A stretch of 46,361 nt of DNA from a bacterium (GTDB lineage Bacteria > BMS3Abin14). This document shows, one piece after another, positions 19,209-26,762 of this stretch. The first letter of the stretch is position 1; the number at the start of each line of letters is the position of its first letter. The DNA is taken from the NCBI GenBank assembly GCA_029210965.1, contig JARGFZ010000021.1:1-46361 (forward strand). Direction: 5' to 3'. The notes beneath the pieces were generated by a model. It did no database searches. It saw only the letters and a program-made list of their open reading frames with translations, and was not told where the DNA came from. The position numbers were made by a program, and so were the translations under genes.

Positions 19209-19440
19209 ACTACAGCTTTCCTCTGCGTCCTTCGCGACCTCTGCGTTAAAACCATCGCCTGTATAGTAACCGGGATCCCTTCCGTGGTCGCTTTAAACTG
19301 CGTCGTGGCAGGCAAAGTGTTCGTCATTGCGAGCCCTGTGTCTTTTCAGTGGGCGCGGCAATCCCGACTAATGAGACTGCTTCCACCGTCGCTCTTTGAG
19401 CTATGGCGGACAAGTCACATGGGTGACGGTTCGCAATGAC
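19209..19440. repeat. Mosaic dispersed repeat, family B, copy 2
   Basis: Same blocks as 14236-14533, in a different order: the CTCTGCGTCC block first, then a TTCCGTGGTCGCTTTAAACT block shared with 34175, then the CATTGCGAGCCC and TTCCACCGTC blocks. Ends at the 3' end of the LeuA-domain gene. Confidence 0.75.
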
Positions 19441-19447
19441 AAAAGCA

Positions 19448-20110
19448 TTATTTTTTACTTTTGGCTTTGATCTTCCCTGTCGTTTTAGCTTTTGGTTTTG
19501 CAGCAGCTTTTGACTTTGACTTAGCTGCTGTTTTCGATTTAGCTTTGGGTTTGGCGGTAGCTGTGGCTTTTGCTTCGGGTTTGGCTTTCGCTTTGCCCGT
19601 TCCCCGTTTCCGGTTCGCTGTGGCTGTTTTCTTCTGCGTGCTGCGTGCTGCGTCCTGCGTCCTGCCTTTACTCCAAAGATAGATCGCGTACTCGTAACCG
19701 TCCAGCAGCACCCGAAAGGATGCGAGGTTGACGTTGTCGTCAACGGAGGAAACCCTCCAGAAGGATTTGCCGTCCGAGAAAACCACACCCACCTCGATCT
19801 GGGAGGAGGTACCGATGTCACCTTCAATGAGGCGCACCTTGAAATCCAGAACGCGAACGGTTGTGATCTCGGGAAAGAGCTGTCCGAGGGATTTTTTCAG
19901 GACGTTGGCGAGGGCGTCTACGGGTCCAACACCCAGGTCGGCCTCATGCATCTCCTGATCCCCGGCCCGAAGGGTGACGGTTGCTTCGGGCCTGAACCCA
20001 TCGTCTATGAGCCGGTAGGTGCCGATGACATCGAAAGGTGGAGAGTACTCATCCAGGAACCTGAGCATCTTCAGTTCAGCGGTGGCATCGATAACGTTGA
20101 GGTCGGGCAT
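19448..20110 (-). CDS. Free-standing LeuA/CimA-type allosteric domain with Lys/Ala-rich tail
   Basis: 220 aa. Residues about 1-148 look like the C-terminal regulatory (LeuA_dimer) domain of isopropylmalate or citramalate synthase: PEATVTLRAGDQEMHEADLG, GPVDALANVLKKSL, VRVLDFKVRLIEGDIGTSSQ, ending VLLDGYEYAIYLWSKG. No catalytic TIM barrel precedes it. Residues 149-159 (GRTQDAARSTQ) are encoded by five heptamer units (19634-19668). Residues 160-220 are almost pure Lys/Ala with some Thr/Ser/Pro, like bacterial histone H1-type tails. Start ATG with GGAGG upstream. Could regulate a separate synthase or bind nucleic acid; both are inferences. Confidence 0.75.
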   Translation of the reverse strand: MPDLNVIDATAELKMLRFLDEYSPPFDVIGTYRLIDDGFRPEATVTLRAGDQEMHEADLGVGPVDALANVLKKSLGQLFPEITTVRVLDFKVRLIEGDIGTSSQIEVGVVFSDGKSFWRVSSVDDNVNLASFRVLLDGYEYAIYLWSKGRTQDAARSTQKKTATANRKRGTGKAKAKPEAKATATAKPKAKSKTAAKSKSKAAAKPKAKTTGKIKAKSKK

Positions 20111-20127
20111 AGAGAACCTCCGGTTCT

Positions 20128-20204
20128 AGGTACAAGGTACAAGGTACAAGGTACAAGGTACAAGGTACAAGGTACAAGGTACAAGGTACAAGGTACAAGG
20201 TACA
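20128..20204. repeat. Eleven perfect heptamers (AGGTACA) before the LeuA-domain gene
   Basis: Eleven uninterrupted AGGTACA units (77 bp) lie 17 bp upstream of the ATG at 20110, just beyond its Shine-Dalgarno. Any promoter must be across or beyond this array. Such perfect runs are prone to slippage. Confidence 0.95.
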
Positions 20205-20247
20205 AGGATGATTATACATTAGTCCTTAAGACTTTCCACTTTTTGTA

Positions 20248-20277
20248 AATAAAGCGGCCCGTATAAGCCGCTTTATT
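20248..20277 (-). terminator. Terminator hairpin of the homocysteine operon
   Basis: 11-bp perfect stem AATAAAGCGGC/GCCGCTTTATT with 8-nt loop, 100 bp after the ferredoxin gene. Minus-strand T content after the stem is modest (TTTAC), so it may be bidirectional. A short heptamer-like run (TCTTGTA, TCTTGTC) lies at 20342-20369. Confidence 0.65.
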
Positions 20278-20376
20278 ACCACTGCAATCACCGGATTTTT
20301 CTTCTCTGTTGGTACCTGTCTAAATAATTACTATGGGATTCCCTTGTCCCCTATTTCTTGTATCTTGTCCCTATCT

Positions 20377-20820
20377 TTACGATGCCTTGCGTTCCCCCTG
20401 AGTGCCGTTGAGCTTCATAACAGACAGCTCGATACAATGCACCGTGCACACCTTGACGCAGTTGCCGCAGGCGACGCACTTGTCATGATCGAGGATCACC
20501 TTCTTGTCCGCGCCGTCCACGAACAGGGCATCAGTGGGACACACCGCAGTACACGCGCCGCAGTGAACGCATCTGTCTTCGTCCTTCCGGATATTCTCCG
20601 TTACCTCTTCGATGATGACATTGGCAGATCTGAGAAAATCCAGCCCCTTGCTGAAATCTTCCTCCGAACCCTCCAGGCTCATGATGACGAAGGCATCCTG
20701 ACGAGGCAGAACTTTCGCTTCGAGAATATTGAACACCAGGTCGGAAACTTTCGACAGGCCGTGAATGATCGGCTTGTTCCAGGTTTTTTTCGTGAACTTC
20801 AGTATCAGTGTCTTTTCCAT
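20377..20820 (-). CDS. NIL-domain 2[4Fe-4S] ferredoxin
   Basis: 147 aa. N-terminal NIL ligand-binding-like domain (about 1-75), then two [4Fe-4S] motifs: CVHCGACTAVCP and CVACGNCVKVC. In methanogens and many anaerobes this protein pairs with HcyBio (DUF39) to make homocysteine from aspartate semialdehyde and a reduced sulfur source; the ferredoxin is thought to supply electrons. Third gene of the SAM-riboswitch operon here. Downstream of it comes a 100-bp spacer and a terminator hairpin. Confidence 0.9.
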   Translation of the reverse strand: MEKTLILKFTKKTWNKPIIHGLSKVSDLVFNILEAKVLPRQDAFVIMSLEGSEEDFSKGLDFLRSANVIIEEVTENIRKDEDRCVHCGACTAVCPTDALFVDGADKKVILDHDKCVACGNCVKVCTVHCIELSVMKLNGTQGERKAS

Positions 20821-21014
20821 GATTATCCCTCCGGGATAGTTTATGCGGCCGTCAATAGCACACCATCTGAGGCGTTATCAGGTCTCGGCAATCCTCGGAA
20901 TACCTGGGTACGTATGCCTCCGGTTACCTCAACCCTCTGGCCTTGCATCTGGCCCACTCTGAACGGCCTCGCTAATTATTTATTTTCGTCAATGCTAATT
21001 ATGCTTTCAAATGT

Positions 21015-21779
21015 TTACTTTGGACTTTGGGCTTTGGTCTTTGGACTCCCAAGTGGAACCAGTTCCACTTGGCCCTTGGCCCCTATCGTTTCACCCATGA
21101 TCACCACAGCTCCCGTAATACCGGTCACTGACAGAGCCCAGTCAAGAGCCTTCTCCATGTCTTCGGAGTGGCGGATCCTGTTTCCAAGCTCCGTGGCGAC
21201 GGCGTCGGCAAGGGCCCCGGAAGGAGAGATCACTGTTGCGGCATCCGCACGGCCCAGGCTCAGGGAAGGACCCACAGTACCGGAGGAGGTACAAACCGCG
21301 ATACCCTGGGATGGATCCACCGACAGGGCGACCCGGCCGCTCAAGGGCGACGGCCCGGCCCACAAGCCAACGGAACTGATGGAACCTCCCATCATGTAAA
21401 GATCACCGCCGTTCTCCACCATGACCCTGGTTGTGTGACCGATGAGATCCCTTGCAACCCCTTCGGCGATACTACCCGCAACGGCGGCCATGGGACCGAT
21501 CCCGACGGCGTTGGCAGCACTCACCATGCGGGCCACAATGGAACGGGTTGGCACCGGTTCCTTCCACATCTTGAGAGTGGTGGCAAATAACGGATGGGCC
21601 GCGATATAACCTTCTATGACGGCTCTGAGTGAGCTGATCGACTCCAAAACCTTGTCCGTCAGATCTCGATCCGCCGCTATCCAGAGATCGGTCTCGTCAA
21701 CCACCACCCTGAAGGAGGTTAAACCTTCAGGGGCGGCTTTTTCCCTGTAAGTACGCTCTGTATAAGCCGTTTGAGTCAT
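21015..21779 (-). CDS. UPF0280 (ApbE-like, COG2122) protein
   Basis: 254 aa. Family features: RTYREKAAPEGLTSFRVVVDETDL at the start, then SAANAVGIGPMAAVAGSIAE, MVENGGDLYM and GRADAATVISPSGALADAVAT. COG2122 proteins have been connected genetically with the anaerobic homocysteine and sulfide-assimilation system; the location between HcyBio and NIL-ferredoxin supports that role. The last ten or so residues (GSPKTKAQSPK) are encoded by a TTTGGAC-type heptamer array (21018-21045) ending at the stop. Just inside lies a near-perfect 24-bp palindrome (21049-21072). Confidence 0.9.
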   Translation of the reverse strand: MTQTAYTERTYREKAAPEGLTSFRVVVDETDLWIAADRDLTDKVLESISSLRAVIEGYIAAHPLFATTLKMWKEPVPTRSIVARMVSAANAVGIGPMAAVAGSIAEGVARDLIGHTTRVMVENGGDLYMMGGSISSVGLWAGPSPLSGRVALSVDPSQGIAVCTSSGTVGPSLSLGRADAATVISPSGALADAVATELGNRIRHSEDMEKALDWALSVTGITGAVVIMGETIGAKGQVELVPLGSPKTKAQSPK

Positions 21780-21782
21780 ATT

Positions 21783-22955
21783 TTACCTGGTGGTCGGACC
21801 CGGCAAGGTGCACTGCGGCACTCCGAGGACGAAACCTTCCTCCAGTATCCACCGTTTCAACTCCTCGGCCACTTCCAGCGCCATGGAGTAGCTGGACAGG
21901 GGGGTTGTGGGGATCTCTTTCCCATTAAAGCGCATGGTTCCGCTGCGAAGCTCCTCGTAGCTGACCTCGCCGAGGATCTTGCCGGTGCCTTCCGGGTAGT
22001 CCACCGCGTAATCCACAATGTTGGTCACGATATCCTTGTCCCTGACCCCCGTAAAGCGGGCCATCTCTTCATCCAGGATGGGGATAGGGATACCCATGCC
22101 AATGAAGAGACTGATGCCATAGCCGAGCATGCTGGCGCCCCGCAAGTACCGCTGCTTCATTCCCTTGAGGTCTCCGAGGACCGAGATCGTGCCTGCGGGA
22201 GTTCTCGTGGTGCCGTTGTCGGCTCTGGGGGCGTTGGGGTTATGCTGGGTCCCATGCCAGATGACGTGCCCCTCTCCCCCTCCCAGAAAGATCCTGGTCC
22301 CCAGACCGATAGTCCGGTAAAGGGGGTCGTTGAGCAGGGGCGAAAGCTGTCCGGCGCTGGAATAGTTCGCGTTGCTGGCATCCGGTCTCAGCACACCCAT
22401 GTAGGTGTAGACGGTTCGATCACCCTGATTCACCGCGCAGTTGTAGTTCTGGTAGGCGTTCCTGGGGTTTAATAAAATAGCGTAAGGCATCTCTGCGAGG
22501 GTCTTTTCCATCTCCGCCTTCTTGGCCGGATAGCAGTCTGTACCGTAGCCTTCCACCCTGAGGTTCACTGTTTTACCTGCTACCAGATCCTCGATGACGT
22601 GGGCGCCTCCATAGGGGAAGCTGCCCGGGTAGACCTTGTTTAAAGGATCGTCCTCCCTGGACTCTGTGGCACCGAGGTAGGTGTCCACGGCAGCCATCCC
22701 GGCGTAGGCCGGCACATCGTTCATCCACACCCTGGAAGATTTTATCTTGGGCGACGTGTGACCGAAATTGAACATTGCGCCGGAGGAGCACATCATCCCG
22801 AAGGTCCCGGTGGTTACTACATCCACCTCTTTTGCAGCCTTGGCCGGTCCCACTTCATCCACCAGGTAGGACATCTCGCCTGCAGTAAGTACAACCGCTT
22901 TACCGGACCTGATGCGTTCGTTGATCTCCTCGAAGCTCTTCGTTGTTTTAGCCAT
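21783..22955 (-). CDS. Homocysteine biosynthesis protein HcyBio (DUF39)
   Basis: 390 aa from the ATG at 22955 with AAGGAG upstream (MAKTTKSFEEINERIRSGKAV). Upstream frame to 23237 lies in the riboswitch and is not coding. The family converts aspartate semialdehyde plus sulfide-level sulfur to homocysteine in anaerobes, with persulfide chemistry on cysteines; Cys 56 (GTFGMMCSSGA) and Cys 141 (GTDCYPAKKAE) are candidates. No C-terminal CBS pair is present, so this is the short form. First gene of the operon behind a SAM-I riboswitch, which fits a methionine-pathway gene. Confidence 0.92.
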   Translation of the reverse strand: MAKTTKSFEEINERIRSGKAVVLTAGEMSYLVDEVGPAKAAKEVDVVTTGTFGMMCSSGAMFNFGHTSPKIKSSRVWMNDVPAYAGMAAVDTYLGATESREDDPLNKVYPGSFPYGGAHVIEDLVAGKTVNLRVEGYGTDCYPAKKAEMEKTLAEMPYAILLNPRNAYQNYNCAVNQGDRTVYTYMGVLRPDASNANYSSAGQLSPLLNDPLYRTIGLGTRIFLGGGEGHVIWHGTQHNPNAPRADNGTTRTPAGTISVLGDLKGMKQRYLRGASMLGYGISLFIGMGIPIPILDEEMARFTGVRDKDIVTNIVDYAVDYPEGTGKILGEVSYEELRSGTMRFNGKEIPTTPLSSYSMALEVAEELKRWILEEGFVLGVPQCTLPGPTTR

Positions 22956-23045
22956 CTTGTTACTCCTTCGTTTTGCGGTTATCTGCGAACAGTATACTGT
23001 GAGCTGTTCACTGTTCTTGCAGACTGGAAAGGCCCGCCAGAACTG

Positions 23046-23074
23046 AAAAACCCCACCTGTGACAACAGGAGGGG
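23046..23074 (-). terminator. Riboswitch expression-platform terminator
   Basis: Minus strand: stem CCCCTCCTG/CAGGTGGGG (one T-T mismatch) followed by five T, 20 bp after the SAM aptamer and about 90 bp before the HcyBio start. Expected to form when SAM is bound and stop transcription. Confidence 0.8.
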
Positions 23075-23093
23075 CAAAAGCTTTTACCCAACT

Positions 23094-23201
23094 CCTTATC
23101 TCCCAAGGTTCCTTGCGGGAATTAGCACCGGGTGCCACGCGTAAAGCGTGACCGGTTGCTGTGGCTTCAAAGGGCCCGTCCCTCCACCACTCTGGATAAG
23201 G
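23094..23201 (-). promoter_or_regulatory. SAM-I (S-box) riboswitch
   Basis: Minus strand shows the canonical S-box core in order: P1 strand CCTTATC (23201-23195), AGAGTGGTGGAGGGA, GGCCCTTTGAAGCCACAGCAACC, GGTGCTAATTCC, and the P1 partner GATAAGG (23100-23094). The conserved kink-turn and core bases agree with the family. Placed before HcyBio, it makes homocysteine synthesis respond to S-adenosylmethionine. Confidence 0.93.
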
Positions 23202-23298
23202 TGTATCTATGTGAGGGGGGAGAATCACACAACTCAACCAGACAAGTCAAGAATTTTTTATCCTTTCCCGAAGATTGTACTTAAATGGGTGAGAATCA

Positions 23299-23463
23299 AT
23301 ATTGATGACTTCGCAAAAAGTCATCAATGCGCCCCGCGCGGGGCGCCCAAATCAATGACTCACTCCGTAAGTCATTGATTTGTAAGGAAATAGAAAACGA
23401 CGCTTTTCCCTTTCCGTGGAGCGAAAAGTCCCGGATTGGACTTTTTGCGACTCTATCAATATT
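23299..23463. repeat. MITE-like palindromic repeat, family A, copy 2
   Basis: Same organisation as 14068-14225, with outer inverted ends AATATTGAT/ATCAATATT. The first hairpin here is TGATGACT/AGTCATCA where copy 1 has TGATGGACT/AGTCCATCA: both arms change together, keeping the stem. Next to it, 23527-23547 has a short GGGAATA heptamer run. Confidence 0.8.
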
Positions 23464-23637
23464 AATATTCTAAAACTGGACATGAACCCATTCTTGATAT
23501 TAGACTGGGAGGAAGAAGGTGGGAGTGGGAATAGGGAATAGGAGGAATGCATCTGTTGCTTTTCTTCTATCTTCTCTATTCTGTCTTTTTGCACCTCCCC
23601 TATCCCTCCTTCCTTATTCCACAAACAAAGGATTCTT

Positions 23638-23928
23638 ATGCCTTCAGATGACAAACCCATAGCCTCCTGTCCCCTCAACGATGTCGAGGCTTTCGATTTT
23701 CCCTTTTTCATTAAAAAGGGCGTGGGGGTTGAATCCGACCAGCTGCTGCTTGAGATCCACCTGTGGCACATGACCTCCGACGAAAAGGCGGTGATCGGGG
23801 AACTCCTCCAGATCAACGAAAGTAAGGACCTGCAGGACGCAGGGTATAAAACAGACGACCGGGGAGTGTACATCATCGGGGAAGCGGAGAGTTGGATGCC
23901 TGGACCGGAGTTTGGTCCCATAGAATAA
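23638..23928 (+). CDS. Small acidic protein of unknown function
   Basis: 96 aa, no signal peptide. I recognise no family. Contains CPLNDVEAFDFPFFIKKGVGVESD and LLEIHLWHMTSDEKAVIGELLQ; WMPGPEFGPIE at the end. Followed 60 bp later by the protoglobin gene and probably cotranscribed with it. AGGA precedes the ATG. Codon use and absence of repeats in it favour a true gene. Confidence 0.55.
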   Translation: MPSDDKPIASCPLNDVEAFDFPFFIKKGVGVESDQLLLEIHLWHMTSDEKAVIGELLQINESKDLQDAGYKTDDRGVYIIGEAESWMPGPEFGPIE

Positions 23929-23988
23929 GGAAGGAGGAATGTGGGGCAAAAACGCTGTCTTCATCCTTCTGACATATTGGAGAACCCC

Positions 23989-24879
23989 ATGCTTACTGCC
24001 AAAAAGATCAAGGCTCACTATGATTTCACCCTGGAGGAGGAGAAGCTCCTCGCTGATCTGAGCACGCGGATGAAGAACTACCGCGACCGGTTCGGTCAGG
24101 AGCTCATGGCCTCCTTCATGGTCCACGAAAGCATGGCTGGTTTCTTTCCTTCTGAAGAAAAGGAAAAACACCACGCCATGACCTTCGCTGGCTGGTTTAT
24201 GCGCCTCTTTTCAGGAACTTACGACGAATCCTATTTCCAGAAGCTGAGAAAAGTGGGGCAGGTGCACGTGGACATCAAGCTGGACGGGCATCTTGTTAAC
24301 GCTGCCATGACTACTACACGGCAGCTGTTGGCCGGATATATCGAGCGGGAGGTCCCGGCTGAGGATATGGAAAAGACCAGGATAGCCATCACCAAGATCC
24401 TGGACATCAATCTGGACGTCATGACCAGTTCCTACAGGCAGGCCGAACTGAAGAAGTATTTTATTTACAAAAAGGCGGAATCCTATCTCATAAGCCTCAT
24501 GGAGCGGTTCACCCACGGCCTGAACCTCGTCCTGGCCCTCGCCCTCGCTATAGTTTCCCTGGAGGTAATCTGGCTGTTCGCCCGCGACGTAACGAACGTC
24601 TTTCGCGGCGACAATCTGGAGACCAGCGTGGTCACCGCCCTGGGCTCCCTGCTCATCATCTGGATGATGAGCGAGTTGATGTCCACTGAGGTTGACCACC
24701 TTAAGGGCAAGAAGATCGCCATCAAGGTCTTTATCGGCACTGTCATCATCGCCCTCATTCGAAAAGTGCTCATCGGGTCGCTGCAGCATGCATCTCTCAC
24801 CGAATACGGGACCAAGGTCGGTACTCTTTTCATCCTGGCATTGGTTTACTGGCTGGTGGCCAGGGCCGACCGGCCGTGA
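23989..24879 (+). CDS. Protoglobin domain fused to a PsiE-like membrane domain
   Basis: 296 aa from the ATG at 23989 (GGAG 23979-23982). Residues about 1-165 resemble protoglobin/globin-coupled sensor heme domains, with the likely proximal His 93 in VGQVHVDIKLDG. Residues about 165-292 contain four hydrophobic helices like PsiE (phosphate-starvation inducible) proteins, with EVIWLFARDV and IIWMMSELMSTEV. So a heme gas sensor or O2/NO binder tethered to the membrane is likely, without kinase or cyclase output. Overlaps mobA by four bases (GTGA). An alternative GTG start at 23941 adds 16 residues with too-close SD. Confidence 0.75.
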   Translation: MLTAKKIKAHYDFTLEEEKLLADLSTRMKNYRDRFGQELMASFMVHESMAGFFPSEEKEKHHAMTFAGWFMRLFSGTYDESYFQKLRKVGQVHVDIKLDGHLVNAAMTTTRQLLAGYIEREVPAEDMEKTRIAITKILDINLDVMTSSYRQAELKKYFIYKKAESYLISLMERFTHGLNLVLALALAIVSLEVIWLFARDVTNVFRGDNLETSVVTALGSLLIIWMMSELMSTEVDHLKGKKIAIKVFIGTVIIALIRKVLIGSLQHASLTEYGTKVGTLFILALVYWLVARADRP

Positions 24880-25469
24880 ACCAGCCTGGGGCCACCTTCA
24901 AGGAGGTTACCGGGGCCATACTCATAGGGGGGCAAAGCCGACGGTTGGGGCGCGACAAGGTGCTGCTGCACTACCAGGGAAAACCGCTGGCCCTTCACCT
25001 CCACGGAATTCTCACCAGCCTTTTCCCGCGGGTCCTCCTCATCGGACACCCCAGACCGGAACTGGAAGACCTGGGTTTTACCTGCCTTCCTGACCTCGTC
25101 TCGGACAAGGGTGTCCTCGGGGGCATTTACACCGCCCTCAGCGCTGCCGCTACCCCTCACGTATTCATCGCCGGGGCCGACATGCCTTTTCTCACTCCCG
25201 CCCTGATATCCACCATCCTCAGTCACCGACACCTTGCCGACGCCGTGATACCCCGTGGTCCCAGGGGATTGGAACCGCTGTGCGCGGTCTACTCAAAATC
25301 CTGCGCTGACGTTATGGAGAAGAACCTGGGGGATGGCACCCTCAAGATCATGGCGGCACTTGAAAATATGACGGTGCTGTCTCCCGAAGTTTCACCCGAT
25401 AACGGGGAGCCGGATCCTTTCATTAACATCAACTATCCGGAGGATATGGAAATACTGAATAACAACTAA
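24876..25469 (+). CDS. mobA: MobA, molybdenum cofactor guanylyltransferase
   Basis: 197 aa. Couples GTP to molybdopterin-Mo to make the MGD cofactor. N-terminal nucleotide loop GAILIGGQSRRLGRDKVLL, metal-binding AGADMPFL, C-terminal FININYPEDMEIL. Start is GTG overlapping the previous stop (GTGA), consistent with translational coupling. Links to the MOT1-type permease at 42056 only by function. Confidence 0.92.
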   Translation: MNQPGATFKEVTGAILIGGQSRRLGRDKVLLHYQGKPLALHLHGILTSLFPRVLLIGHPRPELEDLGFTCLPDLVSDKGVLGGIYTALSAAATPHVFIAGADMPFLTPALISTILSHRHLADAVIPRGPRGLEPLCAVYSKSCADVMEKNLGDGTLKIMAALENMTVLSPEVSPDNGEPDPFININYPEDMEILNNN

Positions 25470-25558
25470 TCTCATATCTCAAATCTCAAAAATCAGGAAA
25501 CCACCCTAAGGTAGTCACATCGTATAAGACTTTGAGATCTGAAATCTGAGATCTGAGG
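25469..25558. repeat. Inverted pair of heptamer arrays after mobA
   Basis: Left: three ATCTCAT/ATCTCAA units (25469-25489), starting at the mobA stop. Right: four TTTGAGA/TCTGAGA-type units (25531-25558). The arms are roughly complementary and flank a 41-bp centre, so a long hairpin could form. Confidence 0.8.
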
Positions 25559-25608
25559 TTCGCCCTCCCCTTTCCCCTCTATTCTGGGTGTAATAACAAA
25601 AACTATTT

Positions 25609-25638
25609 TTGACTATATATATAAGCTTATGTTACTAT
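25609..25638 (+). promoter_or_regulatory. Possible cysK promoter
   Basis: TTGACT at 25609-25614, 18-bp spacer, TACTAT at 25633-25638, in an AT-rich stretch 65 bp before cysK. Confidence 0.45.
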
Positions 25639-25703
25639 TTCAGGTGTAGTTACTTTAGCATTCGAGTGCCTTTAATTGCCTTCCCCTTATGGAGGATTAA
25701 TAT

Positions 25704-26630
25704 ATGGGTCGTATTTACGACAGCATAACGGAACTTATCGGGAATACTCCTCTTCTCAGGTTAACCAAAGTAGCTGATGGAGCAAAAGGCATCGTCCTTG
25801 GAAAAATGGAATCCCTCAACCCCCTTTCCAGCGTCAAGGACCGTATCGGTTTAGCCATGATCGAGGCAGCTGAAAAAGAGGGATTAATAAAGAGTAACAC
25901 TGTCATCGTGGAACCCACATCAGGCAATACAGGTGTAGCTCTTGCCTTTGTAGCCGCATGCAAGGGGTACCGGCTCATCCTCACCATGCCCGAGACCATG
26001 AGTGTTGAAAGGAGAAACCTTCTCGCCGCCCTCGGCGCGGAGCTGGTCCTCACCCCCGGCAGCGAGGGGATGAAAGGCGCCATCGAGCGGGCCCAGGAGA
26101 TCGTTGACACCACACCGGGCGCCATCATACCTCAGCAGTTCGAAAACCCGGCCAATCCGGATATTCATCGCCGGACCACCGCCGAGGAGATCTGGGAGGA
26201 CACCGGAGGAGAGGTGGACATTCTTGTCGCTGGCGTAGGAACGGGGGGAAGCATCACCGGTATTGGTGAGGTGCTCAAGGAACGGCGGCCGGGGTTTACG
26301 GTCATTGCTGTTGAGCCCGAGGACAGTCCCGTCCTGTCCGGTGGAACGCCTGGACCACACAAGATTCAGGGCATCGGGGCCGGTTTCGTCCCAAAGGTGC
26401 TCAACACCAAGATCATCGATGAGATCGTCACTGTCAAAGCTGAGGATGCCTTTGAGACATCACGCAGACTGGCAAAAGAGGAAGGTATTCTCTGCGGGAT
26501 CTCCGCCGGCGCCAACGTATGGGCCGCCGTCCAGGTAGCCAAACGCCCGGAGAACAGCGGGAAAACCATTGTCACCATCATTTGCGACACAGGGGAAAGG
26601 TATCTTTCCACACCACTTTTCCAGGGGTGA
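25704..26630 (+). CDS. cysK: Cysteine synthase A (O-acetylserine sulfhydrylase)
   Basis: 308 aa, PLP enzyme making cysteine from O-acetylserine and sulfide. PLP lysine in [15 protein letters not shown] (about residue 43), phosphate/substrate loop [11 protein letters not shown], cofactor loop [11 protein letters not shown]-terminal CGISAGAN. Start ATG with GGAGG upstream (25691-25695). Adjacent to a redox selenoprotein and 2.7 kb from the homocysteine operon, forming a sulfur cluster. Confidence 0.95.
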   Translation: MGRIYDSITELIGNTPLLRLTKVADGAKGIVLGKMESLNPLSSVKDRIGLAMIEAAEKEGLIKSNTVIVEPTSGNTGVALAFVAACKGYRLILTMPETMSVERRNLLAALGAELVLTPGSEGMKGAIERAQEIVDTTPGAIIPQQFENPANPDIHRRTTAEEIWEDTGGEVDILVAGVGTGGSITGIGEVLKERRPGFTVIAVEPEDSPVLSGGTPGPHKIQGIGAGFVPKVLNTKIIDEIVTVKAEDAFETSRRLAKEEGILCGISAGANVWAAVQVAKRPENSGKTIVTIICDTGERYLSTPLFQG

Positions 26631-26638
26631 GCGATTCT

Positions 26639-26752
26639 AGCAAGCAGCAAGCAGCAAGCACGCAGAAAAGAAAACACGGTTCCTGTAATGCGGTAAAGGC
26701 TTATTAACCGCAAATAGCTGGAACCTGAAACTTTAAACCTGGAACCTGAGCG
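26639..26752. repeat. Heptamer arrays between cysK and the selenoprotein gene
   Basis: AGCAAGC x3 at 26639-26659, eight bases after the cysK stop, and CTGGAAC/CTGAAAC-type x5 at 26718-26752. Confidence 0.8.
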
Positions 26753-26762
26753 AAGCGAGCAT

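Noticed and set aside
18025-20204. CRISPR array
   Set aside because: The repeats are 7 bp in direct contact, without spacers, and no cas genes are present.
21783-23237. HcyBio start at 23237
   Set aside because: The extra 94 codons lie in the SAM riboswitch and its terminator; ATG 22955 has a good ribosome site and the family N-terminus.
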